Of a stretch of 43,250 nucleotides of DNA, positions 29,438 through 40,213 are shown piece after piece. The translations under genes and the position numbers were made by a program. The notes beneath the pieces are model-generated. The model saw only the letters and a program-made list of their open reading frames with translations. It did not search any database and had not been told where the DNA came from. Source of the DNA: Teratosphaeria epicoccoides. Lineage: Eukaryota > Ascomycota > Dothideomycetes > Mycosphaerellales > Teratosphaeriaceae. How positions within the stretch are numbered: the stretch's first letter is position 1; each line of letters opens with the position of its first letter. Location: contig JADDMT010000192.1 of assembly GCA_021401465.1 (NCBI GenBank), forward strand, positions 1 through 43,250, given 5' to 3'.

Positions 29438-32400
29438 TCTATACTAATGTAGTCCTAGCAAATAATACCGGGACATTAGCTCTCATCGATGAAGGGTGCT
29501 AATGCTACGCTGCAATTAACGGAGACCTAGTAAAAGGTCTCGGCTTGAGCTTAATAAGCAAAGAGTCACGCATAGCGAGAGGCGTAACAGCGTCGATGCG
29601 AGACTCCGTAGTAGAAGGAGTAGTCGCCTTCTAGATGGAAATCAAGGGGTTCTAGCAACTAGTGTACGCATACGTAGTAAAGGATCTAGCCTTCCCCCTA
29701 ATACTAGGGAACCCCTAGAAGGCTCACAATAAAGTGCGGACCGCGCTAGAAAGGCGTCGGTATTAGCATAGAAGAGCGGGACGGTAGATAAACGAAGGAC
29801 GGAACCACCGAGAATACGAGGACCGCGGGAACTTTACCCGGGTATGCGCGACCGCGACAGCGGATGTCGCGGAGGCCTTAAAGGCAAAGGAATATCCGAC
29901 GCTAGACGAGTTGAGGAAGGCGCTACCTCCGGAGCTTCAGCACATGGCTCCGCTGTTCTGCCGCCGAGAAGCGGAAAAATTAGCGCCACACCGCCCTGGC
30001 ATCGACTACTGCATCAAACTCCGCGAAGGACTAGACAGATCCTAGCCGGCTCTGCCGTAGGGACCCCTATACGGCATGTCGAAGGAGGAACTACTAGTTT
30101 TAAGGAAGTCCTTAGACAAAACTGTTAGGGAAGGGATTCATTCGGCCTACTAACTTAGAGGCTACAGCTCCCGTGCTTCTTGTCCGGAAGCTAGGGGGAG
30201 GGCTCTAGTTCTGCTGCGATTACCGCGCCCTTAACGCGATCACAAAGCAAGATAGGTACCCCCTCCCGTTAATACCGGAGACCTTAAGGAACCTCATGGG
30301 CGCCTAGTAGCTTACTAAGGTAGATGTAGTGTCAGCCTTCTACCAAATCTGTATGGCAAAAGGCCATGAGTACAAGACAGCCTTTCGCACGAGGTTCGGT
30401 TCATTTGAATAGCTAGTATGTCCGTTTGGTTTATCTAGGGCTCTAGCAACGTTCTAACGATATATCAACACACTACTACGCGAGGAATTAGACGACTACG
30501 CCTCCGCGTACATGGACGACGTCATCATATATAGCGGCGGTTCGCGAGAAGACTATTTCGCTAAAGTAACGCGAGTACTCTAGAAGCTCTAGGACAGGGG
30601 CCTCTACCTTGACCCCAGGAAGAGCGAGTTCGCCAAAAAGGATATCAAGTACCTAGGGTTTATAATACACGCCGACAGAAAAGGCGTGGGGACCGAGCCA
30701 GAAAAGGTAGAGGCTATGCGTAACTAGGAGCGGCTAAAAACATAAAAGGAAGTCCGTAGATTCCTCGGCTTCGCTAACTACTACAGGATGTTCATCCTGA
30801 ACTACTTGAAGACGGCTAGGCCCTTAACGGCGCTTACAGGGAAGGGCAGACCGTTCTCCTAGGGGGAACTCGAGGAGTCCGCGTTTAGAACGCTAAAAGC
30901 AAAGTTCTGTTTAGCGCTAGTCCTTTCTTAATAGAACCTAGAGCTGCCGACCTTTTTAGAGACTAACTGCAGCGGGTTTGCGTTAGGGGCGGCTCTCCTG
31001 CAAGAAAACAACGGAGTCCGGAGACTAGTAGGCTTCTTCTCGCAGAAACTTAACAAGGCAGAGATTAATTACGACATCCATGACAAGGAGATGCTAGCCG
31101 TAATATCTAGTCTGAAGTTCTAGGGCCTCGAGCTGAAGTCGTGTAGGCCCTTCACTATTCTCACAGACTACAAAAACCTGGAGTACTTCATGGTCAAGCG
31201 ACAGCTGTCCGAGCGGCAGATACGGTAGTACGAAACCCTCGCGCAATTCTAGTTTTCCCTAGTATATCGCCTAGGCGCTAAAGGAGTCGTCCTAGACGCG
31301 TTGTCAAGACAAGAACAGGACACGCTAGGGGCAGAAGATAAGGAATCACGGTTTAAGAGGTTTTTGGACCTAGAAGTCGTGGAGAGTTAGCCGGACCCTG
31401 TGGATGAGAGCAGGGACGTCGTACCGATTACCCCGATCGGCCTGTTACCTACTACTGTAGAGAACGAACAGCAATTCGCTAACTCCGCAACCTCTAACCA
31501 GGAGCCCATGGGGCCGTTCTAGGACAGCACCCTTAATGACCTATAGGTAGCCATAGTAGAGAAAGACGAGCTGTACTCGACAGTGTTAAAAGCAGTAAAG
31601 AGCGGCTCCTAGGCGCTACTAGCCGGAGCGAGGCTGAAACTACAAGCAGGGGACTACAAGATCGACAAGAGGGGCTTCCTGCGATACCGCGACAAACTAT
31701 AGGTCCTAGGAGCAAACGACAGTTAGCCTAGGGGCGAGACCTCGGACTCTAGGGACGAAAGCAACGACATGCTTAGGACGAAGCTCATTTAGTCTGTGCA
31801 TGACGCTACAGTATACGGGCACCTAGGACGGGACGCTACGACGATGATCCTAGGGCGCGACTTCTACTAGCCGTTACTGTCTAAGCATGTCTGGCGGTTC
31901 CTGAGGAACTGCGACTACTACGGTCGCAACAAAGTGTAGAGAGAGCATAAGCACGGACTACTAAAGCCATTACTAGTTCCCGACAGATTCTTCTAGGAGA
32001 TCTCCATGGACTTCATGACAGACTTGCCCGATTCCGAGGGATGTCGATACCTATGGGTTATTAAGGATCGCCTATGCAAGTACGTAGTTTTGCAGGCGAT
32101 GCCTAGCATGAAAGCAGAGGAGTACATGGAGAAGTTCATGGATTGCTAGGCCTAGTACCATGGAATGCTAACGGCTATTACGAGCGACCGGGGCACTAAC
32201 TAGACTAGCACCTTCTAGACAACCTTCTGTAAAGGAATAGGCGTGTCCTAGTAGTTAAGCTCCGCGTACTACCTACAAACAGACAGAGGCCCTAAACGCC
32301 TGAACTAAGAGGTACAAGCGTACCTCTAGAACTATATCAACCATGAGCAATCCGACTAGAAGCGATAGCTCCTCGTGGCTTAACTGGCGCTAAATAGGAG

Positions 32401-33235
32401 GTATCATTCGGGAATTAGCATAAGCCCCTTCTTTACTACCTATAGCTACGAAGCACAGGGCCCTATACCTTTAACCGAGGACCCTGTAGGGCCTAGCCCG
32501 TTAAAGGCAGCTAAGAGGGCAAAGACGTTTGTAGGAAAGATTCAGGACATAACGGAAATCTGCCAAGTAACAATGGCGGCTTCCGTGTAGGAACAGGAGG
32601 AGTCTACTAATAAACGCCGAAACCCTGCCCTAATTTTTAAAGTCGGTAACAAGGTCTGGCTAGATCTACGGAACTACACTACAGAGAGACCTAAGAAAAG
32701 CTTAGACGCTAAGCATGCGAAGTACATAGTAGCCGAAGTGTTATCACTAGTCTCTATCCACTTGACTAGGGTCCTAAACAACATACACCTAGTGTTCTAT
32801 ACCGACCTGCTAAGACTAGCGGGCAAGGACCCTATGCCTAGGTAGGAGAACGACGACAAACAGCTAGACCCCCTTTTGTTTGAGTCGCACGAAGAGTAGT
32901 TAGTAGAGGAGATACTCTGCGCGAGGGACAAGAGAAGGGGAAGAGGACGCGAGGTCCTAGTAAAATAGTCAGGGTACTACAAACCTACATAGGAGCCCCT
33001 AGAAAACCTAATGGACACTAAAGTAATGGACTGCTTCGAGCGGGCTTAGGGAAGCGCGGAGAACAACGACGGCCCTAGAGAGAGGTAGGACAAGAAGAAA
33101 AAGGAAACGAGATGTAGGACCTAGCAAAGGGAGTCTAGCATTTGTAACGAGGAGTACAGGCGTTTAGGAAAGGACAAATGTTAGAGGGGAAAATTGACAT
33201 TAGGTAGCTATATATACAACAAAAGAAAGAAAAAA
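29422..33235 (+). pseudogene. pol of A2 (PR-RT-RH-IN-chromodomain)
   Basis: The ATG at 29422 is in the -1 frame relative to gag. Protease ALID is near 29480. Reverse transcriptase keeps the unmutated YMDD at about 30508. RNase H, then integrase with MDFMTDLP near 32008, and a chromodomain near 32955-33040 follow. Relative to A1 there is one extra base in an A run at 30117-30122, which throws the reverse transcriptase out of the protease frame. TAG codons at Gln/Trp positions are frequent but fewer than in A1. The tail end near 33235 is approximate; pol converges on the antisense gene. Confidence 0.85.
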
Positions 33236-33289
33236 AACCCCCCCCTGGCCGCAGGCCCCCGCGCCGAGGATAGAGGACCCTAGCAACAA

Positions 33290-34092
33290 TCAGGCGGGAT
33301 TGTCACTAGGGGCCCCGCTAGCGGGGCTAGCCCCCCCGCCGCCTAAGGGGCCCTCGCCGGACCCCCTAGACCTGCCGACTAGGCTGCTATCGGAGTCCCT
33401 GGCCTCTCGGTCGGAGCCCCGCGCAGCAGCGCCAGACTGACGGCGACGAGGGCTCTCGCCCTTACTAGCAACGTTCTCCCGCCGCCTACCTAGGGTAAGC
33501 GCTAGTAGAACGCCCCTAGACCTTCCGAACTGTTAGCGCGTAGAAACACATAGAGTACAGGATGAACTCACAGGAGGCCCTGCTAGGCGATAGCGGCACC
33601 TACGGTCCCTATGACCTCCTAGGCCACGACGCTACTCGAGGTTAGCGGCGGAATCATGGAGGACACTAATGAAAAATACGCGGACAGCAGACCCGCTAAC
33701 TGCAAAGGCCCTAAGGCCCGCCAGGCCTTGAGGACCTTCGCCAGGTCGTCGTGCGCGGCGGCGCTACCGCGATGTTAGCCGTGCAAAACCTCCCGGGGAA
33801 CAGGTCATACCTGTCGGCGTCCTAGGAACGGGTCTAGGAGGTGTAGGAGACGTAGGCGAGAGTAGGGCTAGCCAAATTAGCGGAGCATTTTGCGTAGACA
33901 CCGAGTAACGCGTACAGGGCTTTGCAGTTTAGGCGCTTGCTAGCGTAGCGCTAGCAGGCGCGGGCTCGGGTAGACTAGACAGATTCATTAGCTGAAACTA
34001 GGCATAACGACAAGGACTCCTGAACATACTGATTAGGGGACGCAATCTACGCCCTGGAGGGCGCAGTCGACGTAGTAGAGGGCGGGAGCCAT
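33290..34092 (-). pseudogene. Antisense spliced gene of A2, degraded cysteine-cluster protein
   Basis: ATG is at 34092. Exon 1 (34092-34030) is 21 codons. Intron 1 (34029-33975, 55 nt) has GTATGT, a GCTAAT branch and CTAG, and moves the reading into the frame carrying the cysteines. Exon 2 is 33974-33680. Intron 2 (33679-33632, 48 nt) has GTATTT, CGCTAAC and TAG. The cysteine region reads C-x2-Y-x6-C-x9-Y-x2-C; the Tyr codons are TAC and could be mutated TGC, which would give Zn2Cys6 spacing. In A1 one of these positions is CGC, so the fourth Cys is uncertain. The C-terminal frame is uncertain; one open frame is Ser/Gly/Arg-rich and ends at TGA 33292-33290. Function is not known. Confidence 0.5.
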
Positions 34093-34220
34093 CTAGTTCT
34101 AGTTAGTATCACCTGGAATCCCGGAGAAAAAGCCAGAAAGTAGGAGAAAGAGGGAAGGGGGGCTTACGATTTGAGGTAGGCATGTAAGAGAAAGGAAGCA
34201 AGAGCGATAGTGAAGGGCGC

Positions 34221-34228
34221 TTTTTATA
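34221..34228 (-). promoter_or_regulatory. TATA box for the A2 antisense gene
   Basis: The minus strand reads TATAAAAA, 129 nt upstream of the antisense ATG. The TATA core and its GCGCCCTTC downstream flank match A1. Confidence 0.55.
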
Positions 34229-34570
34229 TGGTAAGGGACGCACTAGCACGGGCCTAGGAGCGCCCCTACAATGGCTCGGATGGCGATGAATAGAAGTGAA
34301 GTAAAGAGAAGTAGAAAGTGAAGTAGACTTAAATAAGCGAAGTAGATTCTAGGAACCTGGCAAGACCGGTTAGAGGCCGGGCTGTAGGCACAGGAGAACG
34401 GGGAGCGTAAGAAGTGTGAAGTGAAGTAGACTTAGACAGGTAGAGTAGACTTAGACAGGTAGAGTAGACTTAGACAAGAGAAGTGAAGTTAGGAAGCCGT
34501 GTTAGCCTGGCCGCGATCCGGAATTTATGTGCTAGAAGGAAGCTGACGGATTCTTTGCCGTGAACAAGAT
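34229..34570. other. Gene-free antisense upstream region of A2
   Basis: It carries GAAGT-rich imperfect repeats and three copies of a 19-bp unit (34426-34482). No gene is seen. Confidence 0.6.
34426..34482. repeat. 19-bp tandem repeat, three copies (A2)
   Basis: Three head-to-tail units beginning GTAGACTTAGACA; the last is slightly diverged. A1 has two. Confidence 0.85.
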
Positions 34571-34591
34571 GGGGGGGGGGGGGGGGGGGGG
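34571..34591 (+). other. Poly-G polypurine tract of A2 (21 G)
   Basis: A homopolymer of 21 G just upstream of the 3' LTR, followed by TAATA. Same position as in A1. Confidence 0.6.
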
Positions 34592-34596
34592 TAATA

Positions 34597-34761
34597 TGAA
34601 GGGCGAGGCCCTAAGTCTTGGCATAGGCTAGGGCCTGTGCGACGCAACCCCTGACGAGGCCGGCTATAAAAGACCGGACAGCTAGCAGATAGTCCTTCTC
34701 TCCCTATCGTACTTGTTGAATACTACATGAACCCCTATGTATACGCTGTTTACCTGTGACA
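34597..34761 (+). repeat. Family A LTR (3' LTR of A2), 165 bp
   Basis: Complete family A LTR. It is followed by CTAGGG and then, without a target duplication, by the internal part of a family D LTR. Confidence 0.9.
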
Positions 34762-34763
34762 CT

Positions 34764-34896
34764 AGGGTTATAAGCACCCTTAGCGCTACCTCTGTAATAA
34801 GCAGAAAGCAGCGCTGTCTTATACCTACTAAAAGGTCGGATTACTCTGTCACACTACGAGATATTTCTATATCATATAGCATATACATCTATATTA
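34764..34896 (+). repeat. Truncated family D LTR of D3
   Basis: This is the inverted copy of about 727-859 and 39056-39190. It retains the TTATAAG box (34768) and the self-priming 9-mer AGAAAGCAG (34803-34811), and lacks the first 225 or so bp of the 360-bp LTR. Confidence 0.85.
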
Positions 34897-34899
34897 GTT

Positions 34900-34908
34900 C
34901 TGCTTTCT
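34900..34908 (+). promoter_or_regulatory. Self-priming primer-binding site, D3
   Basis: CTGCTTTCT, 3 nt after the LTR, is the exact complement of AGAAAGCAG at 34803-34811, about 35 nt downstream of TTATAAG. Confidence 0.6.
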
Positions 34909-34945
34909 CCCCCCTGCTTTGCAGTCTAGCAGAGAATACTATAAT

Positions 34946-37900
34946 ATGTCTAGAGTACTACGAACTCGCAACTAACGCGTAGCGAGCGCCATCCTAAGCG
35001 CCTGCGACAGCAAAGCTAGCCTAAGTAACTAGCCTGTAGAAGTACCCCCTGCGAGCGACACTACATCGAGCGACAGTTCCGCTAGAGGCTAATTACGTAG
35101 CAGATAAGGTAATAGACCCCCTGTACAGGGACCGTAGCTAACCCCGACTATCGACTAGGCCCTTGTAGCCATGATTGTCAATTAGGTTGCGAACCGCCTT
35201 GCGAACTAGAACTAGAGCCGCACCGCTCATAGTAGCGACAATAGTAAGGACGACAAAGACGTCGCTATAAGCAGTACTAATAAATTAGCGGACGAAGAAA
35301 TCTAGCAAGATTTCACACTAGAGACCCGCGAAGACAACTTACTAGTAGGCGTAGACCCTCCGCGTGTGCCCGCAAATCTAGTGCCTGAATTTAGGGCCAT
35401 GGTAGGCTAACTAGGAGGTAGTCGTAACGCACGTAACCTAAAGCCGTTCAAGGGAGACACCTTGAAGGAGGCTCGAACTTTCTTGCAGGCGTGTAAGGCA
35501 GTTTTCGTGCTTAACCTACGCGGACATTCCATAGAGGGCGAACGAGTCGCCTTTAGTGTAATGTAGCTCGAAGAGGATAAGGAACCTCGCAACAATTAGC
35601 ATAAGCAGTATAACCTTATGCGGGTCTACGACAGAACGTATATGTAGGCAGACTTTCGCTAGTTCTATGTTAACTAGGTCGAGGATCTAGGGAATTACGC
35701 CCTTACTATGTCTGTCGAGTACGAGAAGGCTAAGCAGGGGAAGGGACAAATAACCTCTAGCTTCGCTAACTACCTCGCTACGCTTAAGAGACAGATGCTA
35801 CCCTATATCGAGACGTAACGCATGCGGCACTTGCTCGTCAAACTTAATAACGATCTTTAGAACATAATCATGACTTTTCATGAACTTCCGACAACTCGGC
35901 AAGACCTTGTGTCCCTTACGACATATATAGAGATCACCTTGAAGCGAAATGGAAAATCGGGCGGCAAGGACAATAAGCGTCTAAGCCCTGAGGACCTACT
36001 AAAGGGCCGCTATTACAAGCGCCCTAGGGGTCACGTCTAACGCGGTAGTTCATTCTGGAGGAGCAAGCCCTCTGAGCTAAAAGACAGTAGCGAGAAGCCT
36101 CTAAGTAGCTGCTACATCTGTAGAGTAAGGGACTACTAGGCGGCTCGCTATCCTAAACGAAGTAATAGGAAGAAGGTAAGCAAGGTGTCTAAAACCTCCC
36201 TAGATGGGAGGCAGAAGAAGGAGAAGCCCGACACAACTAAATAGCTACCGCGGGTATCTAAGCTGTCTGTTACTAATAGTGTAGACTCGTGGCCTGCCTA
36301 GCGCCTATCTAGTGTAGTCCGAGTTAATAGCTCGCTTAAGCTAGTAGACTATATGTTAGATGACCTTGTAGAGGTTAACGTGATACCCTAGAGAGTAATC
36401 GTACGGCTTAGTTTGAAGCTAATCCTAGGAGCCCTGCTGCCTACCATGAAGTCCTTTTAGGGCGAAGGCGTAGCGGCTCGAGGCGCGTATAACGTGTGCC
36501 TCTAACTCGCGGACTCCTTAGGAGAAGTGCGCGAGACTAACGAAGTCTTCTACGCTAAAGACGTTCCTAATAAGGAGCTCCTACTCGGCCGCCCTTAGCG
36601 CTACAAGTAGGGAGTCGTTATTAATAGAGCTACTAATAACTAGTTCTATAGCTCTATAGGCGAAGTTCCTATAGTGCGGATGCGTGACGCACATAGCTTC
36701 TACAAGGACATGAAGAAGGTCTAATGCATGTATGCGGTCCGCATACAGAACGTCAAGGAAGACGTTACCCTTCTGCCTGAGTTAGAGGAATACGCCGATA
36801 TTTTCGACGTAGAGGCTACGGCCTATGCCTAGGCCCTAGACGCGGAACATGCGATTAACCTTAAGGAGGGTTACAATCCTCCGTATTGACCTCTGTACCC
36901 TATGTCGGAATCGTAGCTCGAAACACTTCGAGACTACCTCTATAAGGCGCAAAGGAACGCGTGGATCTGACGAAGCGACAGCGAGGCTAGAGCGTTAGTT
37001 ATGTTCGTCCTGAAGAAGGACAACACGCTCTACCTATGCGTTAACTATAGGAGCCTTAACGCGGTAACCTAGAAGAACCGCTGTCCCCTACTACTTATTA
37101 GCGAGACGCTTGACCGCCTTAGTCGCGCTGCTATCTTCTTGTCTATCGACTTGAAGGACGCCTACTACTAGATACCGATCCGAAAGGGCGACAAGTAGAA
37201 GACCGCATTCTAAATGCGGTATAGACACTTCAAGTATATAGTGATACTGTTTAGCTTAACTAATGTACTAGTAACGTTCTAAGCGTAAATTAACCGGGCC
37301 CTAGCCAGCCTCGTTAACACTTGCTACGTAGTATATTTAGACGATATACTAGTCTACTCTGACTCGAAGGAGGAGCATATTCGGCATCTAAGGATAGTAC
37401 TTAAACAGCTCTGCAAGTTTGCTCTGTACGCGAACCTAAAGAAGTGCTTATTCCTGACAGATAGGATTAAGTTTCTTGGATACATCGTCTCTATAGAAGG
37501 AGTCATCATGGATAACTAGAGGGTATCCGTAATTGCGGAGTAGCTATAGCTAACTACTCTCTAAGAAGTGTAGGTGTTCCTAGGATTTACTAACTTCTAT
37601 CGCAGATTCATACGATCCTACTCGAAGATCGTGGCTCCTCTCACGGCCCTCGCAAAGGGCGCGATTTAAGGAAAAAAGCCAGGGAGGGTACCTTAGGAGG
37701 AGGCTTAGAGTAAGGCTTTCTCTAGACTTAAAGCAGCTTTAAAAACTACGCCTATACTTTGGCACTTTAACCTCGCTACGAAGATCCGAATAGAGACTAA
37801 TGCTTCAAAATTCGTAATAGCCGTAATTATATCGCAGCTCTAGTTGCACAAAGGTAGTACGCGATAGTACCTGATTGCCTTCTAGTCGCGGAAGATGCAG

Positions 37901-39055
37901 GGCGCTAAGCTTAACTATAAGACTTATAACTAAGAGCTTTTAGCTATTATTAACAGCTTTAAGGAGTACTGACACTACCTTGAAGGCGTAGCGCACCCTA
38001 TTAAGGTACTTACTAACTATAACAACCTTCGCGGCTTCATGGGCGTGAAGCAGCTAAGTAGTTAGCAAGCAAGGTAGGCGACTTTCCTCGCTAGCTTTAA
38101 CTTTGTTATCTAGTATCATTCTAGAAAGACGAATCTAGCTAACAGTCCTTTGTGACAACTAGACTATGACACTAGGGAGCAGGGTAACTAATAGCTTCTC
38201 CCTACGCTATAAACAAAGCTTGTAGTTTAGGGCGGCGATCCGTTGTTAGCTCCTTTTGTAGGTTAACTACAGGTCTAATAGGGCCTCATTAATAGAGAAG
38301 GTGTGCTAACCTTTTACTACTACCCTACATGGCTAAAAGGCTTAGTAATTAGTCCTGTAACAGGGCTGATCACAGTCAGCTACATATGCACACACACTAT
38401 AACCCGAGAAATATCCGCGAGGTCACGTGACGCCAAGCCTGCGGCTAGCGCCTGTACGTCTAGCATATTACTCAAAGCCTCCGCTAGCGACAAACCCTCC
38501 TATCTAGCAGTTATAGCGACTATGTCTAGCTCAATCTATGCGGTAGTTAACTAGCTTACATGTAGTAAGCATGTAATGTCTAAAGAACCCTTTAAAGAAG
38601 TCTCGAGACTTATTTAGCAGTTACAAGAGTAAGAACCGGAGTTAATTAATAAGGGTATAGCTCTCTAGGACACTACAGGCGGTCTAAAGTACTAGACTAA
38701 GTCAGGCGACTTGTAGTACTTTGATAATAGGCTCTACGTACCTACTAACTACGTACTCTGTTTGTAGCTCCTCTGTATTTATCATGACGATGAACTCGCG
38801 GGGTATTTTAGCGCAGAGAAGACAAACGCACTTCTCGGACGTAAATACTAGTAGCCTACGCTAGAACAGGATGTCTCTGACTATGTCAAATCCTGCTAGA
38901 TGTACGAGGTTAGCAAATCTTGGCGCTATTACCCCTATAGCGATGCTTAGGCGCTCCTACTACTAGAGAGACCATAGTAAGACTTGGCTATAGATTTCAT
39001 TACTAACTTGCTGCTAGCAAAGTAGAAAGGCAATGTAGTTAATGCTGTCCTTATA
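34946..39055 (+). pseudogene. gag-pol of D3 (single frame), integrase truncated
   Basis: From ATG 34946, gag and pol share one frame, as in Tf1-like elements. Features in order: Ser/Asp-rich N-terminus; gag core (about 35440-35950); zinc knuckle CYIC..Y (36110-36160, His and last Cys mutated); reverse transcriptase with CVNYRSLNAV (about 37040), SIDLKDAYY and YLDD (37334); RNase H with an IETNAS-like motif (Asp to Asn, about 37795); integrase zinc region near 38780-38900; and DFITNL near 38996. It ends at the D2 LTR. Dozens of TAG/TAA stops lie at Gln/Trp positions. The same region of D2 (43250-42900) is almost stop-free, allowing a direct before/after comparison. Confidence 0.8.
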
Positions 39056-39415
39056 TGATATAGATGTATATGCTATATGATATGAAAATATCTCGCAGTG
39101 TAACAGAGTAATCCGACCTTTTAGTAGGTACAAGACAGCGCTACTTTCTGCTTATCGCAGAGGTGGCGCTAAGGGTGCTTATAACCCCTGACGCTCCTCA
39201 ATTAGGGAAAGCATGTCCGAGCCTAACCCCGTAGGGGTACCGTAGGGTCAGCGACGTAGGGGCGTCCTACGCTGACAACTGATCCTACTCGGACGACATA
39301 CGAGCCAACGTATGTACGAAGGACCCCCTTGCCATATGTGGCAGGGTTACTGCACGCCAAGGGTGGCTATTAGAACCCATGCGGTTCGAATGGTCCCCTA
39401 GTATTAACCGTATCA
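39056..39415 (-). repeat. Family D LTR (3' LTR of D2), 360 bp
   Basis: Same orientation and length as 727-1086. It has TGATACGG...TATATCA ends on the minus strand. Flanking bases TTATA (39051-39055) would be one copy of the target duplication; the other lies outside the window. Confidence 0.9.
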
Positions 39416-39430
39416 CTGCCCCTCCTCCTA
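39416..39430 (-). other. Polypurine tract of D2
   Basis: The minus strand reads AGGAGGAGGGGCAG immediately before the 3' LTR, the expected place and composition for the plus-strand primer. Confidence 0.65.
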
Positions 39431-40050
39431 TGAGGATGTCCCTAGCCTTACTAAGTGACGCATGCGGAACATATAGGGTACGGGATGTAGCACGCTCACA
39501 CCGCGCAAGGGTAAATAGGTAGATAGCCTACGTAACATGTGTCATGCGCATACCTTAACACCTTCGCAGCGAGTGCGGGGCGGAGGCTGCTAACTCGGGC
39601 GGGTTTCAATCTGTTACATGTTAGGCGGCTTCGTAACACCTTCGCTTTACATGCGGATCGAGATATCAGGAAACCACGAGTACGTACTTCGGCTAATCCT
39701 TGAAATTATAGGGCGAGCATGCGCGCCGGCCTTGCCAAGTAGCTTGGCCGTCCCTATTTAGTCGTGACCGTGAAGAACGTGTCGCAGAACCTTGGGGTAG
39801 TAGGAAAGTACGCGGACGCTCTGCGCGCGCCGCTCGAAACGGCAGGAGCGCGCTCCTGGCGCGGGCCTCGCCACATTTCCATGCTAGTAGGCTAGCACGA
39901 GTGCGGTCGGCGCACATGCGTGACAGCCGCGTTATCCGTTATTGCATCATTCGGTCCCCTTGTAAGTTAACTAGAGGCAGGTGCTCTGCGCATGTAGTTC
40001 GAGTTACTAGCTTAACGGTTGCGGTAGGCAACAGGGGGGCTGTCAGAGGG
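39431..40050. promoter_or_regulatory. CpG-rich upstream region of the D2 antisense gene
   Basis: No gene is seen. The sequence is GC- and CpG-rich and little mutated. It holds a perfect 16-bp palindrome at 39843-39858 (CAGGAGCG/CGCTCCTG) and a GCCAAG-TAG-CTTGGC hairpin near 39735. A TATA box follows at 40051. The minus-strand ORF 39693-39917 has no recognisable content. The most likely role is an antisense promoter region inside the element. Confidence 0.45.
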
Positions 40051-40058
40051 TATAAAAA
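40051..40058 (+). promoter_or_regulatory. TATA box for the D2 antisense gene
   Basis: TATAAAAA lies 156 nt upstream of the inferred start at 40214, followed by a CT-rich leader with CAATCAATCAA repeats. This is a typical fungal core promoter layout. Confidence 0.6.
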
Positions 40059-40213
40059 CCTCGTCGCTTCCTAAACTTTCCTGTTCTAAGACACTAACAT
40101 TAGCCTCTACTCCTACTTCGCTTAGCTTGCGCCTCGCCGTGTCTGCAGGTCTTTACTAGAGCTTCTTCTTCTTTAATCAATCAATCAAGATCAATCAACC
40201 TGTCTTAGCTACA

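Larger units (their letters stand above)
27964..34761 (+). mobile_element. Complete chromovirus A2 with antisense accessory gene
   Basis: Same layout as A1: 5' LTR 27964-28123, primer site 28126-28134, gag 28145-29437, pol 29422-33235, antisense gene 34092-33290, poly-G tract 34571-34591, 3' LTR 34597-34761. The left flank is the Ser/Arg-rich gene and the right flank is a truncated D LTR. There is no matching target duplication, so one flank was deleted or recombined. It retains more unmutated codons than A1. Confidence 0.9.
34764..39055 (+). mobile_element. Chromovirus D3, truncated at both ends
   Basis: This is a plus-strand family D element. The first part of its 5' LTR is missing: the copy starts at the GGTTATAAG box next to the A2 3' LTR. 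Gag-pol follows in one frame and stops in the integrase where D2 is inserted (39056). It is among the most heavily RIP-mutated copies in the window. The remaining integrase, antisense gene and 3' LTR would lie beyond D2. Confidence 0.85.

Noticed and set aside
29844..30128. Plus-strand ORF 29844-30128
   Set aside because: It overlaps A2 pol between protease and reverse transcriptase in another frame. The pol frame matches A1 and A3.
39693..39917. Minus-strand ORF in the D2 antisense promoter region
   Set aside because: Arg/Ala-rich low-complexity translation of CpG-rich DNA, with no counterpart in other copies visible here.
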